Assembly: GCA_964346375.1 (NCBI GenBank)
Contig: CAYFUL010000011.1
Coordinates: 1-33,129 of the forward strand
Length of the DNA stretch: 33,129 bases
Origin: CAYFUL01 sp964346375
Lineage (GTDB): Bacteria; Bacillota; Clostridia; Tissierellales; Peptoniphilaceae
Reading direction: 5' to 3'
The notes under the pieces are model-generated. The model searched no databases. It saw only the letters and a list, made by a program, of their open reading frames with translations, and was not told where the DNA came from. Below, in pieces: positions 16,217-24,943 of the stretch (its first letter is position 1; each line of letters starts with the position of its first letter). The translations under genes and the position numbers were made by a program.

Positions 16217-17385
16217 TGAGAACTCGTAAAATAATTATGGCCGGATTTGGTGGACAAGGTGTAATGGCAATGGGCCAATTAGTAACCTACGCAGGAATGC
16301 TAGAAGGAAAACAAGTAAGCTGGTTACCATCCTATGGACCAGAGATGCGTGGAGGAAGTGCAAACTGTTCAGTAATAGTATCAGAAGAACCAGTAGGAGC
16401 ACCAGTATTTACTCAAGCAACAGATGTAATAGTAATGAATGGACCATCTTACGATAAATTTGCATCACACCTAATTCCAGGGGGAAACTTATTTATAAAT
16501 GCATCTCTAGTAAAACCAGAAAATCTTAGAGAAGATGTAAATGTATACCAAGTTCCAGTAAATGATATAGCAAAAGAAATAGGAAATAATAGAGTAGCAA
16601 ATATGGTAATGCTAGGAGCATTCCTAGATGCAACAAATATAGCATCAAGAGACTCTGTAATAAAGGCATTTACAAAGGTATATGGAGATTCAAAGAAGAA
16701 GTTACTACCAATAAACGAAAAGGCATTACAAGCAGGAGCAGAAAGAGTATGTGAAGGCGGACAATGTGTAATACTAACTAATGTAAAGCCAGAGGACTTA
16801 ACAAGAACACCAAAGGCAAACACAGTAATGCCAGGAGAAAAGGTAGACTACTTAAAGAGCTTTAAGGAAAGCTACAGCGATACAGACGCAGCATTTAACA
16901 ATGAGCTATCAATAGTAAAAGAGGCAATTCTAAATGTAACAGAGGGAATAAAATTCTACGAAATGGCAGCAAAACAGTTTGAAGGAACAGAAGCACCAGA
17001 GATATTTACATCCCTAGCAACACAAAAGAAAGAGCACATACTATACTTAAAGCAATTACAAGATAAAATAAATAGAGAAGACAATAAATCAGGAATAATT
17101 GACTCAATAAAGAATGCACTAAGTGGAAAAGGAAAGCTAAACTGGGGAGAACTAGACCCAGCAGATGCATCAATGGCAATTTCAGTACTTTCAGTAGGAA
17201 TGACAATTTCACAAAGGGGAATAGAATTCTACAAGAAAGCAGTAGAAAATTCAAGATTCCAACCAGCAAAAGATCTATATAATGAGTTAATATACTGGGA
17301 AGGATTCCACTATGACCAATTAAAGGGACAATATGAACTTTACAAGGAACAATGGTGGAGCGACCAAATGTTCTCAAAAATGTAA
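16213..17385 (+). CDS. korC: 2-oxoacid:ferredoxin oxidoreductase gamma subunit fused to a ferritin-like domain
   Basis: Residues 1-185 are an ordinary gamma subunit (KIIMAGFGGQGVMAMGQ, then SYGPEMRGGSANCSVI). Gamma subunits usually end near 180-190 residues, but this one continues to 390. Residues 227-390 look like a rubrerythrin/ferritin-like four-helix bundle: two FYE/FYK helices (248-250, 339-341), KKEHILYL (272-279) and EGFHYDQL (363-370). At the positions where diiron ligands normally sit I read Val242, Lys272 and Ser333 in place of Glu, so metal binding is doubtful. ATG 16213 or the next ATG could start translation. All 15 proline codons are CCA. A terminator follows. Confidence 0.85.
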   Translation: MMRTRKIIMAGFGGQGVMAMGQLVTYAGMLEGKQVSWLPSYGPEMRGGSANCSVIVSEEPVGAPVFTQATDVIVMNGPSYDKFASHLIPGGNLFINASLVKPENLREDVNVYQVPVNDIAKEIGNNRVANMVMLGAFLDATNIASRDSVIKAFTKVYGDSKKKLLPINEKALQAGAERVCEGGQCVILTNVKPEDLTRTPKANTVMPGEKVDYLKSFKESYSDTDAAFNNELSIVKEAILNVTEGIKFYEMAAKQFEGTEAPEIFTSLATQKKEHILYLKQLQDKINREDNKSGIIDSIKNALSGKGKLNWGELDPADASMAISVLSVGMTISQRGIEFYKKAVENSRFQPAKDLYNELIYWEGFHYDQLKGQYELYKEQWWSDQMFSKM

Positions 17386-17400
17386 AAATATAAAAAGATA

Positions 17401-17424
17401 ACGCCGAAAAAACGGCGTTTTTTT
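17401..17424 (+). terminator. Terminator of the kor operon
   Basis: Perfect ACGCCG (17401-17406)/CGGCGT (17413-17418) stem, A6 loop, then TTTTTT. Confidence 0.92.
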
Positions 17425-17431
17425 GTTTGTG

Positions 17432-17499
17432 GAGACGGGTCGCCCATATCGTAGGTTACAAAAGTCAAAGTATTATAAATTTTATAAGATTATGAATCA
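17432..17499 (-). repeat. Degenerate repeat end and conserved flank
   Basis: GGGTCGCCC with a downstream ATCGTAGGTTAC looks like a decayed GC-rich element end. The following 17452-17499 is, in reverse complement, nearly the same as the 50 bp to the right of the 11890-12061 element (GTAATCTTATAAAA, then TTTTATAACCTACG). So flanking sequence is shared between distant copies, and the mobile or duplicated unit is larger than the 170-bp core. Confidence 0.55.
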
Positions 17500-17667
17500 C
17501 GGTAGGGTGTGTCGAGCCCTCGCCCGACCTGAGGGGAGTTGTATGTTGGAATTGAAAATGAATATGGATTTATAAATATAAAGTAATACCATTTGTATCG
17601 TGGGATACATATATAATAAAACACGGACACGACGTTGGGGGCGGCTCGGGACGTGCCGCTCCTACCG
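17500..17667 (-). repeat. Complete repeat element, about 168 bp
   Basis: Ends CGGTAGG (17500-17506) and CCTACCG (17661-17667). Left GC-rich end GTGTCGAGCCCTCGCCCGAC and right end GGCGGC-TCGGGACGT-GCCGC are both hairpin-forming. The orientation is opposite to the copy at 11890. The AT core has the conserved AAACACGGACAC segment. A 49-bp spacer separates it from the next copy. Confidence 0.75.
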
Positions 17668-17716
17668 AGGGTTGTGAAAGTTATAGAGTAAATAATTTTT
17701 CCGAATTCAATGTTTA

Positions 17717-17880
17717 CGGTAGGGTGTCGAGCCCTCGCCCGACCCGCGGTGAGAGGGTATCGGTAATTTGGAATGAAAATGTATTAAAATATATAGCGTA
17801 ATATCATTGGTATTGTGGAATGGATTTGTAATGAAACACAAACACAAAAACGTGGGATCCGGTAAAATCCGCCCCTACCG
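17717..17880 (-). repeat. Complete repeat element, about 164 bp
   Basis: Ends CGGTAGG (17717-17723) and CCTACCG (17874-17880). The left end is nearly identical to that of the preceding copy. The right end differs in bases (GGAT-CCGGTAAA-ATCC) but still forms a stem, so the fold is kept where the sequence is not. The core includes GTAATATCATTGGTATTGTGG, the inverse of the core at 11955-11975. The open frame 17807-17992 falls in it and is not a gene. Confidence 0.75.
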
Positions 17881-17990
17881 GGATTTATTTATTATGGATT
17901 GCGTTCATATTAGTAGGAGTTTTTTGTTTTATAAGGTAAAATATTACAAACGCAAATATTTTTACTTTTTCCACGGCTCTCCAACTACAT

Positions 17991-18025
17991 AAAAAAGACG
18001 AGTTTTATTTTTCTCGTCTTTTTTT
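17991..18025. terminator. Bidirectional terminator, mainly for the minus-strand symporter unit
   Basis: AAAAAAGACGAG (17991-18002) pairs with CTCGTCTTTTTT (from 18013) around a 10-nt loop, giving T-tracts on both strands. It lies about 60 bp beyond the stop of the symporter gene at 18083 and faces the end of the repeat block. Confidence 0.88.
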
Positions 18026-18082
18026 GATTGGTGTTTAATATCCCTATATTTATTTTTATCTACGTTAATATTTATTTTTGTT

Positions 18083-19420
18083 CTATTTCTTGTATAGTCT
18101 TTCTCCAATAATTAAGCATGCAGCAGTTACTATTCCACCAATTATTACAGGGTACCATTGCGACTGCATCGCTACTAGAGGAAAAACTGCTGCTAGCATT
18201 GATGTAATTGGTGTAACAACTCCTAGTGCAATTCCAAATGCTTCCCAGCTATTTGATTTATGGTCTGGGTCTATACATCTTGCCAATGCCATACCACTTG
18301 GAGTTGAGCCAGTTCCTTGACCAAATGCAAGTAAAGCTAATTCAAACCAATCTTTCTTCATCCATCTTCTTAGTAAATATCCACAAATAAAGTACATTAA
18401 AACTATTATTACAACCATGTGAATAAGAATTGGAGCAAGGAATGAAACAAATAATTCTAGATTAAGTGTTGCTGTTGCTGCCATAATACAAATTTCAAGG
18501 GCTACCCCTGAAATAGAATCAATAGAATCTAAGTCAGCATATCCGTCTAGTCCTGTTTTTAACATTATTCCCCATATAATAAATGCACCAACAATACCAT
18601 ATAAAAGGGCAGGAATCTTAGATGCTACAAAGGAAATTGCAGGTACTGGTATTTTTCCGATTAAACCAAATATTGTCTTGCCTAGTAGAATACTTATTAA
18701 TACAAAAGCTAGTTGTAAAGCAAGACCATTAACTGCATCAGATGGAACTGTTGCTCTTCCTATGATTTTTTGCTTTTCAACAGGTATTAATGCGTGAATT
18801 GAAACTTTTTCATTAGATAGTTCATCAATATGAGTTGCCCATCCACGACGAACTCCATAATTTACAAGTACCATTCCTGCTACCATGGCAACTATTAGTC
18901 CAAGAGTTGCAAGGATTATTCCAAGTCCAAGCATTCCTTCATTACCAAGGCTTTCAAATAGAGTTCCTGCTGTTGTTGCAGCTCCATGTCCTCCCCAATA
19001 GGTATAAACAGTCATTAAACCCCAACTATATGGAAGGTCTGTCCATATTTTACTTAAACCAATTCCTACAAAAGTTCCTATAATCATTTGTGAGAAGTAG
19101 GTAAGTATTATTAAATTAATTGCTCCTGCATAGTTTTTTATTGTGCCTTTGTTAATAACCGTTCCAAAAATTGTACAAGTCAATACAATATTTATCATTG
19201 GAGCAGGCATTCCTGCCCATGTTTCAGGAATTTCTATTAATCCTATAACCTGTGGTCCAAGAATAAGGGCAATTGCCCCTCCAACTAATCCAGCTGGTAA
19301 AAATGCCTTTTGAATAGGCTTTACAACTTGTCTTACAATAAATCCTAATACTAAAAATAGCATTAAAAGGGATAAATCGTTAACGACAGTAGACATTACA
19401 TTTTTTAAAGTTATTTCCAT
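18083..19420 (-). CDS. Sodium/glutamate symporter-like transporter (ESS/GltS family)
   Basis: The 445-aa polytopic membrane protein has two pseudo-repeated halves, each with a glycine-rich re-entrant motif: YWGGHGAATTAGTLFE in the first and FGQGTGSTPSGMALARC in the second, the pattern of GltS-type Na+ symporters. About ten to twelve hydrophobic segments are evident. The substrate may be glutamate or another organic acid; the aldolase and dehydrogenase next door suggest a hydroxy- or keto-acid. AAGGGGG within the end of the upstream aldolase gene is its ribosome site, and only 2 nt separate the genes. Confidence 0.85.
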   Translation of the reverse strand: MEITLKNVMSTVVNDLSLLMLFLVLGFIVRQVVKPIQKAFLPAGLVGGAIALILGPQVIGLIEIPETWAGMPAPMINIVLTCTIFGTVINKGTIKNYAGAINLIILTYFSQMIIGTFVGIGLSKIWTDLPYSWGLMTVYTYWGGHGAATTAGTLFESLGNEGMLGLGIILATLGLIVAMVAGMVLVNYGVRRGWATHIDELSNEKVSIHALIPVEKQKIIGRATVPSDAVNGLALQLAFVLISILLGKTIFGLIGKIPVPAISFVASKIPALLYGIVGAFIIWGIMLKTGLDGYADLDSIDSISGVALEICIMAATATLNLELFVSFLAPILIHMVVIIVLMYFICGYLLRRWMKKDWFELALLAFGQGTGSTPSGMALARCIDPDHKSNSWEAFGIALGVVTPITSMLAAVFPLVAMQSQWYPVIIGGIVTAACLIIGERLYKK

Positions 19421-19422
19421 AA

Positions 19423-20421
19423 TTATGCCCCCTTAATTGTCTGTGCTTTTTCTCTCATAAGTTCTTCACTTGGAGATTTTTGGTCAACCTTTGATACTTC
19501 TACTATTAGTGGGTATAATTTAACACCTTCTTCTTTTGCGATTTTAGTAAATAATCCAACATTACTTGAATGGCATCCGCTCATTCCAAGGATTATATCA
19601 AAAGGTGAATTATAGTGATAATGTCCAGCTTTTTGCATTTCTGGAATTAACTCATTATCTAAAAAGTCTAATAGAGAATATAGATTATATGGATTTTCAT
19701 TAGATTGGTCTAATATTGCCATAAGCACTTCGGTAGAAATATTTCCTGCACTTCTTGCCATTCCTAGTAAACCACCATCAATAGTATCAGCTCCTGCCTC
19801 TAGTGCTGAAAGTGCATTTGCACTAGCTAGACCTAGGTTATTGTGACCGTGAAAACCAACAGGAATTGTAAGACTGTTCTTTAATTCTGTTACATATTCT
19901 TTAACGATTTTTGGTGTCATCATACCAGCTGAGTCCATTATTATTGCATGGTCAAGTCCTGCTCTTTCGTATTCTTTTGCTTCTTTAGCAAGTTCTTTTG
20001 GAGAAGATACATAGGCTTTCATTAACGCAACTTTACAATTTAATCCTTCGTTTTTTACTTCTTCAATACCTACAATGCCCTCTTTTCCATCAGTGGCATT
20101 TATTCCAACTCGAAGAAAATCCATAGAGTATTCCTTAGCCAATTTAACATTTACTTTTGTTGCATTTTTCCATCCTACAAACATACCAATTTTTGCCTTG
20201 TCTACAAATGGTTTTGCAAGTTCTAAATATTCTATGTCGCTTAATGGAGCAGCATTAGATTTATCTGGTAGTGTTGAACCTATTCCTGTACAGTGTCCAT
20301 ACTCTATTTCTTCTATTCCAGAGTCAATAAGACCTCTAAGCATCATTTCAGTAAGTTCTCTATTAAATCCTTTACCGAAAACATTTCCTCCATCTCTTAA
20401 AGTACAATCAAATATTTTCAT
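19423..20421 (-). CDS. DRE-TIM metallolyase (HMG-CoA lyase / 4-hydroxy-2-oxovalerate aldolase-like)
   Basis: The 332-aa TIM-barrel carbon-carbon lyase has the DRE-TIM N-terminal CTLRDGG (6-12, metal-binding Asp10 and catalytic Arg9) and the HxH metal motif GFHGHNNLG (His191, His193), followed by GADTIDGGLLGMARSAGN. These match the aldolase branch more than isopropylmalate synthases, and there is no C-terminal regulatory domain. The substrate is unknown. It lies 9 nt after the broken dehydrogenase and 2 nt before the symporter, forming one unit. AGGAGG precedes the start. Confidence 0.82.
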   Translation of the reverse strand: MKIFDCTLRDGGNVFGKGFNRELTEMMLRGLIDSGIEEIEYGHCTGIGSTLPDKSNAAPLSDIEYLELAKPFVDKAKIGMFVGWKNATKVNVKLAKEYSMDFLRVGINATDGKEGIVGIEEVKNEGLNCKVALMKAYVSSPKELAKEAKEYERAGLDHAIIMDSAGMMTPKIVKEYVTELKNSLTIPVGFHGHNNLGLASANALSALEAGADTIDGGLLGMARSAGNISTEVLMAILDQSNENPYNLYSLLDFLDNELIPEMQKAGHYHYNSPFDIILGMSGCHSSNVGLFTKIAKEEGVKLYPLIVEVSKVDQKSPSEELMREKAQTIKGA

Positions 20422-20430
20422 AATTACCTC

Positions 20431-21384
20431 CTATACAAGTTTAAATTTAGGTTCTTTACCATTAAAGAAATCGTGAATTCCTTCAACGCAGCCTAGAATC
20501 ATTCTATCCATAGCATCAACACTTCCTGCAGCACAGTGAGGAGTAAGTACAACATTGTCCAATTTAAAAAGTTCATTATCTGGATTAGCTGGTTCAGGAT
20601 TGGATACATCTAGTCCAGCTCCTGCAATTTCACCGGTTTTTATTGCATCGATTAATTCCTTTTCTACTACTAAATCTCCCCTTGAAACATTAATTAAGTA
20701 TGCTGAGTTTTTCATCATCTTAAATGTTTCTATGCCTATACTTTCTTTAGTGTCATCATTTGATGGTAAGTGCAAACTTAAAAAATCTGCATTTTCTATT
20801 ACAGAGTTCCTATCTGCTGTGTAGGTAATATTTTTATGGTTTAATTTATTTTCTTCTTTAATAAATGGATCGTAGATATTAACCTTCATTCCAAATCCAC
20901 ACCCATAAATTTCAGCAACTATAGAACCAATATTGCCAGCGCCAAGTAGACCAAGACAACGTTCTCTCAAATCAAATCTAAAAATTCTATCCTTAACCCA
21001 ATAATCTCCTTTTCTATATTCATCAATAAACTTCGATGTTTTTTTGATAGTTCAATCATTAGTGCAACTGCATATTCGGCAACAGAGTTTGAATTTGCAG
21101 AAGGCGTTCTAAAAAACGGTAATACCTAATTCTTTAGCAGCATCTAAATCAAAGTTATCAAAACCTGCTCCATGCTTTGCAAGAACTTTTAGATTCTTTC
21201 CACGCTCTAATAACTCTCTATCTATCTTTTCACCTCTTACAATTAGAGAGTCAAAATTTGATATTTTTTCTAGTAATTCTTCTCTGGTGATTCCAGGTGA
21301 ATAATCAACGTCATATCCTAGATTTATTAATTCTTCAACGCCAACTTCTGAAACAACAGCTGGTATTAGTATTTTCTCTTTCAT
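20431..21384 (-). pseudogene. D-isomer-specific 2-hydroxyacid (phosphoglycerate-like) dehydrogenase, two frameshifts
   Basis: Read across frames, the protein is a complete dehydrogenase: an N-terminal catalytic half up to ELGITVF, then RTPSANSNSVAEYAV, the NAD-binding GAGNIG, RGDLV and the catalytic His in LTPHCAAGS. The frame is broken twice, both times at homopolymers: an extra T in the run at 21111-21116 creates a stop at 21109, and a missing A in the run at 21039-21045 restores the original frame. Between them about 70 bp are out of frame. This may be real decay or homopolymer sequencing error. The start is ATG 21384, with GGAGG 6 nt upstream. Confidence 0.85.
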
Positions 21385-21455
21385 AGGGACCTCCATTTCT
21401 ATTTAATTCAAATATATAGTTGAATATTGCCATTGTAAAGAAAGCCTTTTCAATA

Positions 21456-21482
21456 TATAATATCTATAAAATCGATATTATA
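21456..21482. promoter_or_regulatory. Perfect 9-bp inverted repeat in the divergent control region, candidate LysR site
   Basis: TATAATATC (21456-21464) and GATATTATA (21474-21482) flank a 9-bp centre, midway between the divergently transcribed dehydrogenase and LysR-type genes. The position and symmetry suit a regulator binding site. Each arm also contains a TATAAT, so it could simply be paired -10 elements. Confidence 0.4.
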
Positions 21483-21549
21483 GTATTCTCAAGGCATCCA
21501 TAGAATTAAAAAATCGATAAAATACAAATAAAGATAGAAGGAATAAATT

Positions 21550-22433
21550 ATGAATATCGAATTACTTGATACATTTTTTGCAATTTATAAGTATGGAAAT
21601 TTAAATAATGAAGCTCAAGTTTTATTTTTATCTCAATCAACATTAAGCTATAGGCTACAGCAACTAGAGGATATACTTGGTATAAAGTTATTTTATCGAG
21701 CTAAGGGGAAAAATGAGTTAAAATTAACAACGGAGTGAATTTATTTTACCCTATTGCCACGGAGATGCTTGGGCTTTATAACAATATGAAGAATATTAAA
21801 CACACTGTAACGGGAAAAAGAGTTCAAATAAGTGGTACCAATTCCATAGTAGAGACTATTCTTGGGCGTTTTTTTAATTACCTAGAAAAGAATAATACTT
21901 CTAATGTTCACTATTCTATCTATTCTCTTACGAGACATACGAGTGAAATTTATGACGCAGTAATGGAAAATAAAATTCATCTTGGACTAACTGTAAGGGA
22001 ATTACACTATCCTGGAATAAAGGTAGAGAAGGTTTTAGAAGTTCCTCTTTATTTAATTAGGAAGAATAAATGGGAAATTAGCAAGTATAGTGAGGATTTG
22101 CCACTTAGAAATTATCTTTCAATTCCTTGGGGACTATCAGTAGATAAGTGGATTAGTCAACACTATAATGAAGGGCTGCCTTATTTTTCAACTGATTCTG
22201 GGATTCATGCCATCTATATATTACAAGATGATAGATGGTTTTTTGCTCCTAAATCCTTTTTTGAAATAATACCAGAGTCATTTTCATACATTTATGAAGT
22301 CTTAGAAGATGGTCCAATGTACGAGGTATTTTTAGTGTATAGAGAAAATGCATCTGAAGAATTTTTATATTTAAAAGAGTTTTTAGATCATTTACGAAGT
22401 TTTTTTAGCATATACAATGAAATTTGGAGTTAA
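21550..22433 (+). pseudogene. LysR-type transcriptional regulator, frameshifted
   Basis: The first frame gives the N-terminal winged-helix DNA-binding domain (LDTFFAIYKYGNLNNEAQ, SQSTLSYRLQQLEDILG, KLTTE) and ends at TGA 21736-21738. The second frame from 21735 continues directly with LFYPIATEMLGLYNN and a 230-residue effector-binding domain. A single missing base near 21734-21738 explains both pieces. It is divergent from the dehydrogenase-aldolase-symporter unit and was probably its regulator. As written, only a DNA-binding stub of 62 aa would be made. Confidence 0.82.
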
Positions 22434-22527
22434 ACTATGGTTTAATTTTAGTCATTTTATTAATATACTATCTTTGTGGAGAAGTACAATGACTTATGAT
22501 AGAATGAAATAAAAAATATGAGGTCTT

Positions 22528-23676
22528 ATGAAAATAGTTATTGCGTCGGATTCTTTTAAGGGAAGTCTTAGCTCCATTGAAGTTGGCGAAGCTATTAGTG
22601 ATGGAATTAAAAGGGTCTATAATAATATTGATATTGAAATTGTTCCTATGGCTGATGGTGGCGAGGGGACTGTTGATGCTCTTATTGAAGGTTTAAAGGG
22701 TGAAAAAATTACTACTAGGGTTCTTTCTCCCCTTGGGGATAAAATTTCCTCCTACTACGGAATTGTTAATGTTAATGGTGATAGGGTTGCCGTTATGGAA
22801 ATGGCTTCCTGTTCTGGGTTAACTCTTGTAGATAGAAATAATTTAAAGCCTGAACTTGCCAGTACCTACGGCTTTGGTATGCAAATTTTAGATGCTATTA
22901 ATCGCGGAGTTAGAGAGTTTATTATCGGCATTGGAGGCAGTGCTACTTCTGATGGTGGTAGTGGTATGTTAAGTGCCCTTGGCTTTGAGTTTTTAGATAG
23001 AGATGGTAAAGCTGTTCCCCTTGGCCTTGGTGGTCTTGATAAAATCGAAAAAATTGTTGACAATAGCAGTCCTATTTTAAAGGAGTGTAATTTTAATATT
23101 GCCTGTGATGTTGATAATCCTCTTCTTGGTGAAAGAGGGGCTATTTTTATTTATGGCCCTCAAAAGGGGATTAAACTCCATGATAGAGAAGAACTTGATA
23201 AGAAAATGAAGCACTTTGCTGATATTTCTGAAAGCTTTACGGGTAAAAATATACGTGATGTTGAAGGTGCAGGTGCCGCCGGTGGTCTTGGCTTTGGTTT
23301 TCTTAACTTCCTTAATGGAAATCTCTCCCCTGGAATTAAACTTATTAGTGAACTTTTAAATCTTGAGGAGAAGGTTAAGGACGCTAGTATTTTAATTACT
23401 GGTGAAGGCAGGCTTGATCATCAAACTGTTATGGGTAAACTTCCCGTTGGCGTTGCAAGTATTGGAAAAAAATATGGCTGTTTAGTTTTGGCATTTGCTG
23501 GAGGAGTTACTAGAGACTCCAGGGAAGTTAATAATAGGGGAATTGACGCTTATTTTCCTGTTATTAGAGAATCCTGTAACTTTGAGAGTTTAATTGACCC
23601 TATTAATGCAAAGAAAAATATTATGGACACTGTTGAACAGGTTTTTAGGCTTTTGGCAATAAAAAATATAAAATAG
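22528..23676 (+). CDS. glxK: Glycerate kinase (GlxK/GarK family)
   Basis: The 382-aa cytoplasmic kinase phosphorylates D-glycerate, in this family usually to 2-phosphoglycerate. It starts MKIVIASDSFKGSLSSIEV and has MADGGEGTVDAL, GIGGSATSDGG (nucleotide-binding) and GEGRLDHQTVMGKLP, all family hallmarks. Length is typical. GAGG lies before the ATG. The stop is 21 nt before homoserine dehydrogenase, so the two are probably co-transcribed though biochemically unrelated. All eleven prolines use CCT (8) or CCC (3), never CCA. Confidence 0.93.
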   Translation: MKIVIASDSFKGSLSSIEVGEAISDGIKRVYNNIDIEIVPMADGGEGTVDALIEGLKGEKITTRVLSPLGDKISSYYGIVNVNGDRVAVMEMASCSGLTLVDRNNLKPELASTYGFGMQILDAINRGVREFIIGIGGSATSDGGSGMLSALGFEFLDRDGKAVPLGLGGLDKIEKIVDNSSPILKECNFNIACDVDNPLLGERGAIFIYGPQKGIKLHDREELDKKMKHFADISESFTGKNIRDVEGAGAAGGLGFGFLNFLNGNLSPGIKLISELLNLEEKVKDASILITGEGRLDHQTVMGKLPVGVASIGKKYGCLVLAFAGGVTRDSREVNNRGIDAYFPVIRESCNFESLIDPINAKKNIMDTVEQVFRLLAIKNIK

Positions 23677-23697
23677 ATTACTTATAAGGAGGAAATT

Positions 23698-24869
23698 ATG
23701 AGAGTTGGATTACTTGNNNNNNNNNNGGAACGGTAGGTCGAAGAACCTACGATATTCTAATAGCTAAGGCTAGTAGAATAACTGAAACCCTTGGTGAAGA
23801 ATTAGAAGTTACTAGGGTTTTTGATATATTTGAACAACCAGAACTTGGAGATAGGTATAGTAACGATTTTGATGACGTTCTAGAAAATACTGATGTTCTA
23901 GTTGAAATGACTGGAAATGTACCAGCTGCCTATGAGTTTATTACTAAGGGTCTAAAGGCAAAAAAACACATTGTAACTTCAAATAAGGCTGTAGTAGCAC
24001 AGTATTATGATGAATTTAACTCCCTTGCGGCAGAAAATGGAGTAGAATTTTTATTTGAAGCTGCAGTTGGAGGTGGCATACCTGTAATTGAGCCACTAAG
24101 ACGATTGAGAGTTACCAACGAGATAAATGAAATCTACGGAATTCTTAACGGAACAAGTAACTTTATTTTAAGTTGTATGTTTGAAAATGGGGAGGACTTT
24201 GACGAAGTTTTAAAAAAGGCTCAAGAACTTGGATATGCTGAGAAAAATGCAACTGACGACGTAGAGGGATACGACTCTGCTAGAAAGTTAAAAATTCTCC
24301 TTTCAATTGCATTTAATAGTGAAGTAAAATACGAGGATATTTTTGTAAATGGAATAACCGCTGTGGAAAAGGCAGATGTAGACTACTTAAAGGACGAAAA
24401 TTCTACAATTAAATTAGTTGCCTACGGTAGACGTGAAGGAGATAAATTCTACGGCGTAGTTGAGCCAGTAGTAGTTGGAAATAATCATCCATTTTACTCT
24501 GTAAATGGTTCTACAAATTCTGTAGTAATAGTAACTGAAAATGCAAATACCCTTGAATTTAGAGGTCCAGGAGCGGGTAAGGAGCCTACTGGAAACGCAA
24601 TAGTTTCAGATCTTATGGATATTGCTAAGGGATTTTCATATCCAGTAGTAAATAAAAGGGAACAACTTGAGGGAATTTCAAAGGATTTAAAGGCATCCTA
24701 CTACGTAAGAGTAACTAATGATATGTACTTCCCAGAGGAATTAGTGGAAGAAGAAACCTACGCAGGAAAGTATATTATCTACAAGACAGTTCCTATGACA
24801 AGACATGAGGTAGAAAAGGAATTGGGAGCCTACGAGGGTAGAATGCTAATTGCAAGATATTTAGATTAA
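23698..24869 (+). CDS. hom: Homoserine dehydrogenase, interrupted by an assembly gap
   Basis: The enzyme reduces aspartate semialdehyde to homoserine for threonine and methionine synthesis. The gene opens MRVGLL, then ten N, then GTVGRRTYDIL, i.e. the Rossmann loop GxGTVG. Later motifs include TSNKAVVA, EAAVGGGIPVIEPLR, GILNGTSNFIL and the GPGAGKEPTGNAIVSDL cofactor/catalytic region. The N10 run is out of frame; a true gap of 5 bases restores G-x-G and gives 388 aa. The end lacks an obvious full ACT domain. ATG 23698 has AAGGAGG upstream. Confidence 0.92.
23717..23726. other. Run of ten N (assembly gap)
   Basis: Placeholder bases inside the nucleotide-binding loop of homoserine dehydrogenase. 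The length is not real: reading-frame arithmetic requires 2, 5 or 8 bases, and 5 fits the GxGTVG motif. Confidence 0.95.
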
Positions 24870-24877
24870 TATAAAAA

Positions 24878-24919
24878 ACAAAGGAACCAAGGAGATTTTT
24901 CTCCATAGGTTCCTTTTTT
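24878..24919. terminator. Bidirectional terminator between hom and the IclR gene
   Basis: AAGGAACC (24881-24888)/GGTTCCTT (24908-24915), with inner stem GGAGA/TCTCC (24891-24895/24900-24904), flanked by A and T runs on both sides. It serves both convergent genes. Confidence 0.9.
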
Positions 24920-24943
24920 CTTTAAATATTTTTACAACTAAAA

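Noticed and set aside
17500..17880. Possible CRISPR array or tandem repeat array
   Set aside because: Only two long copies (about 165 bp) with internal divergence, no short regular repeat-spacer pattern and no cas genes. It is the dispersed repeat family.
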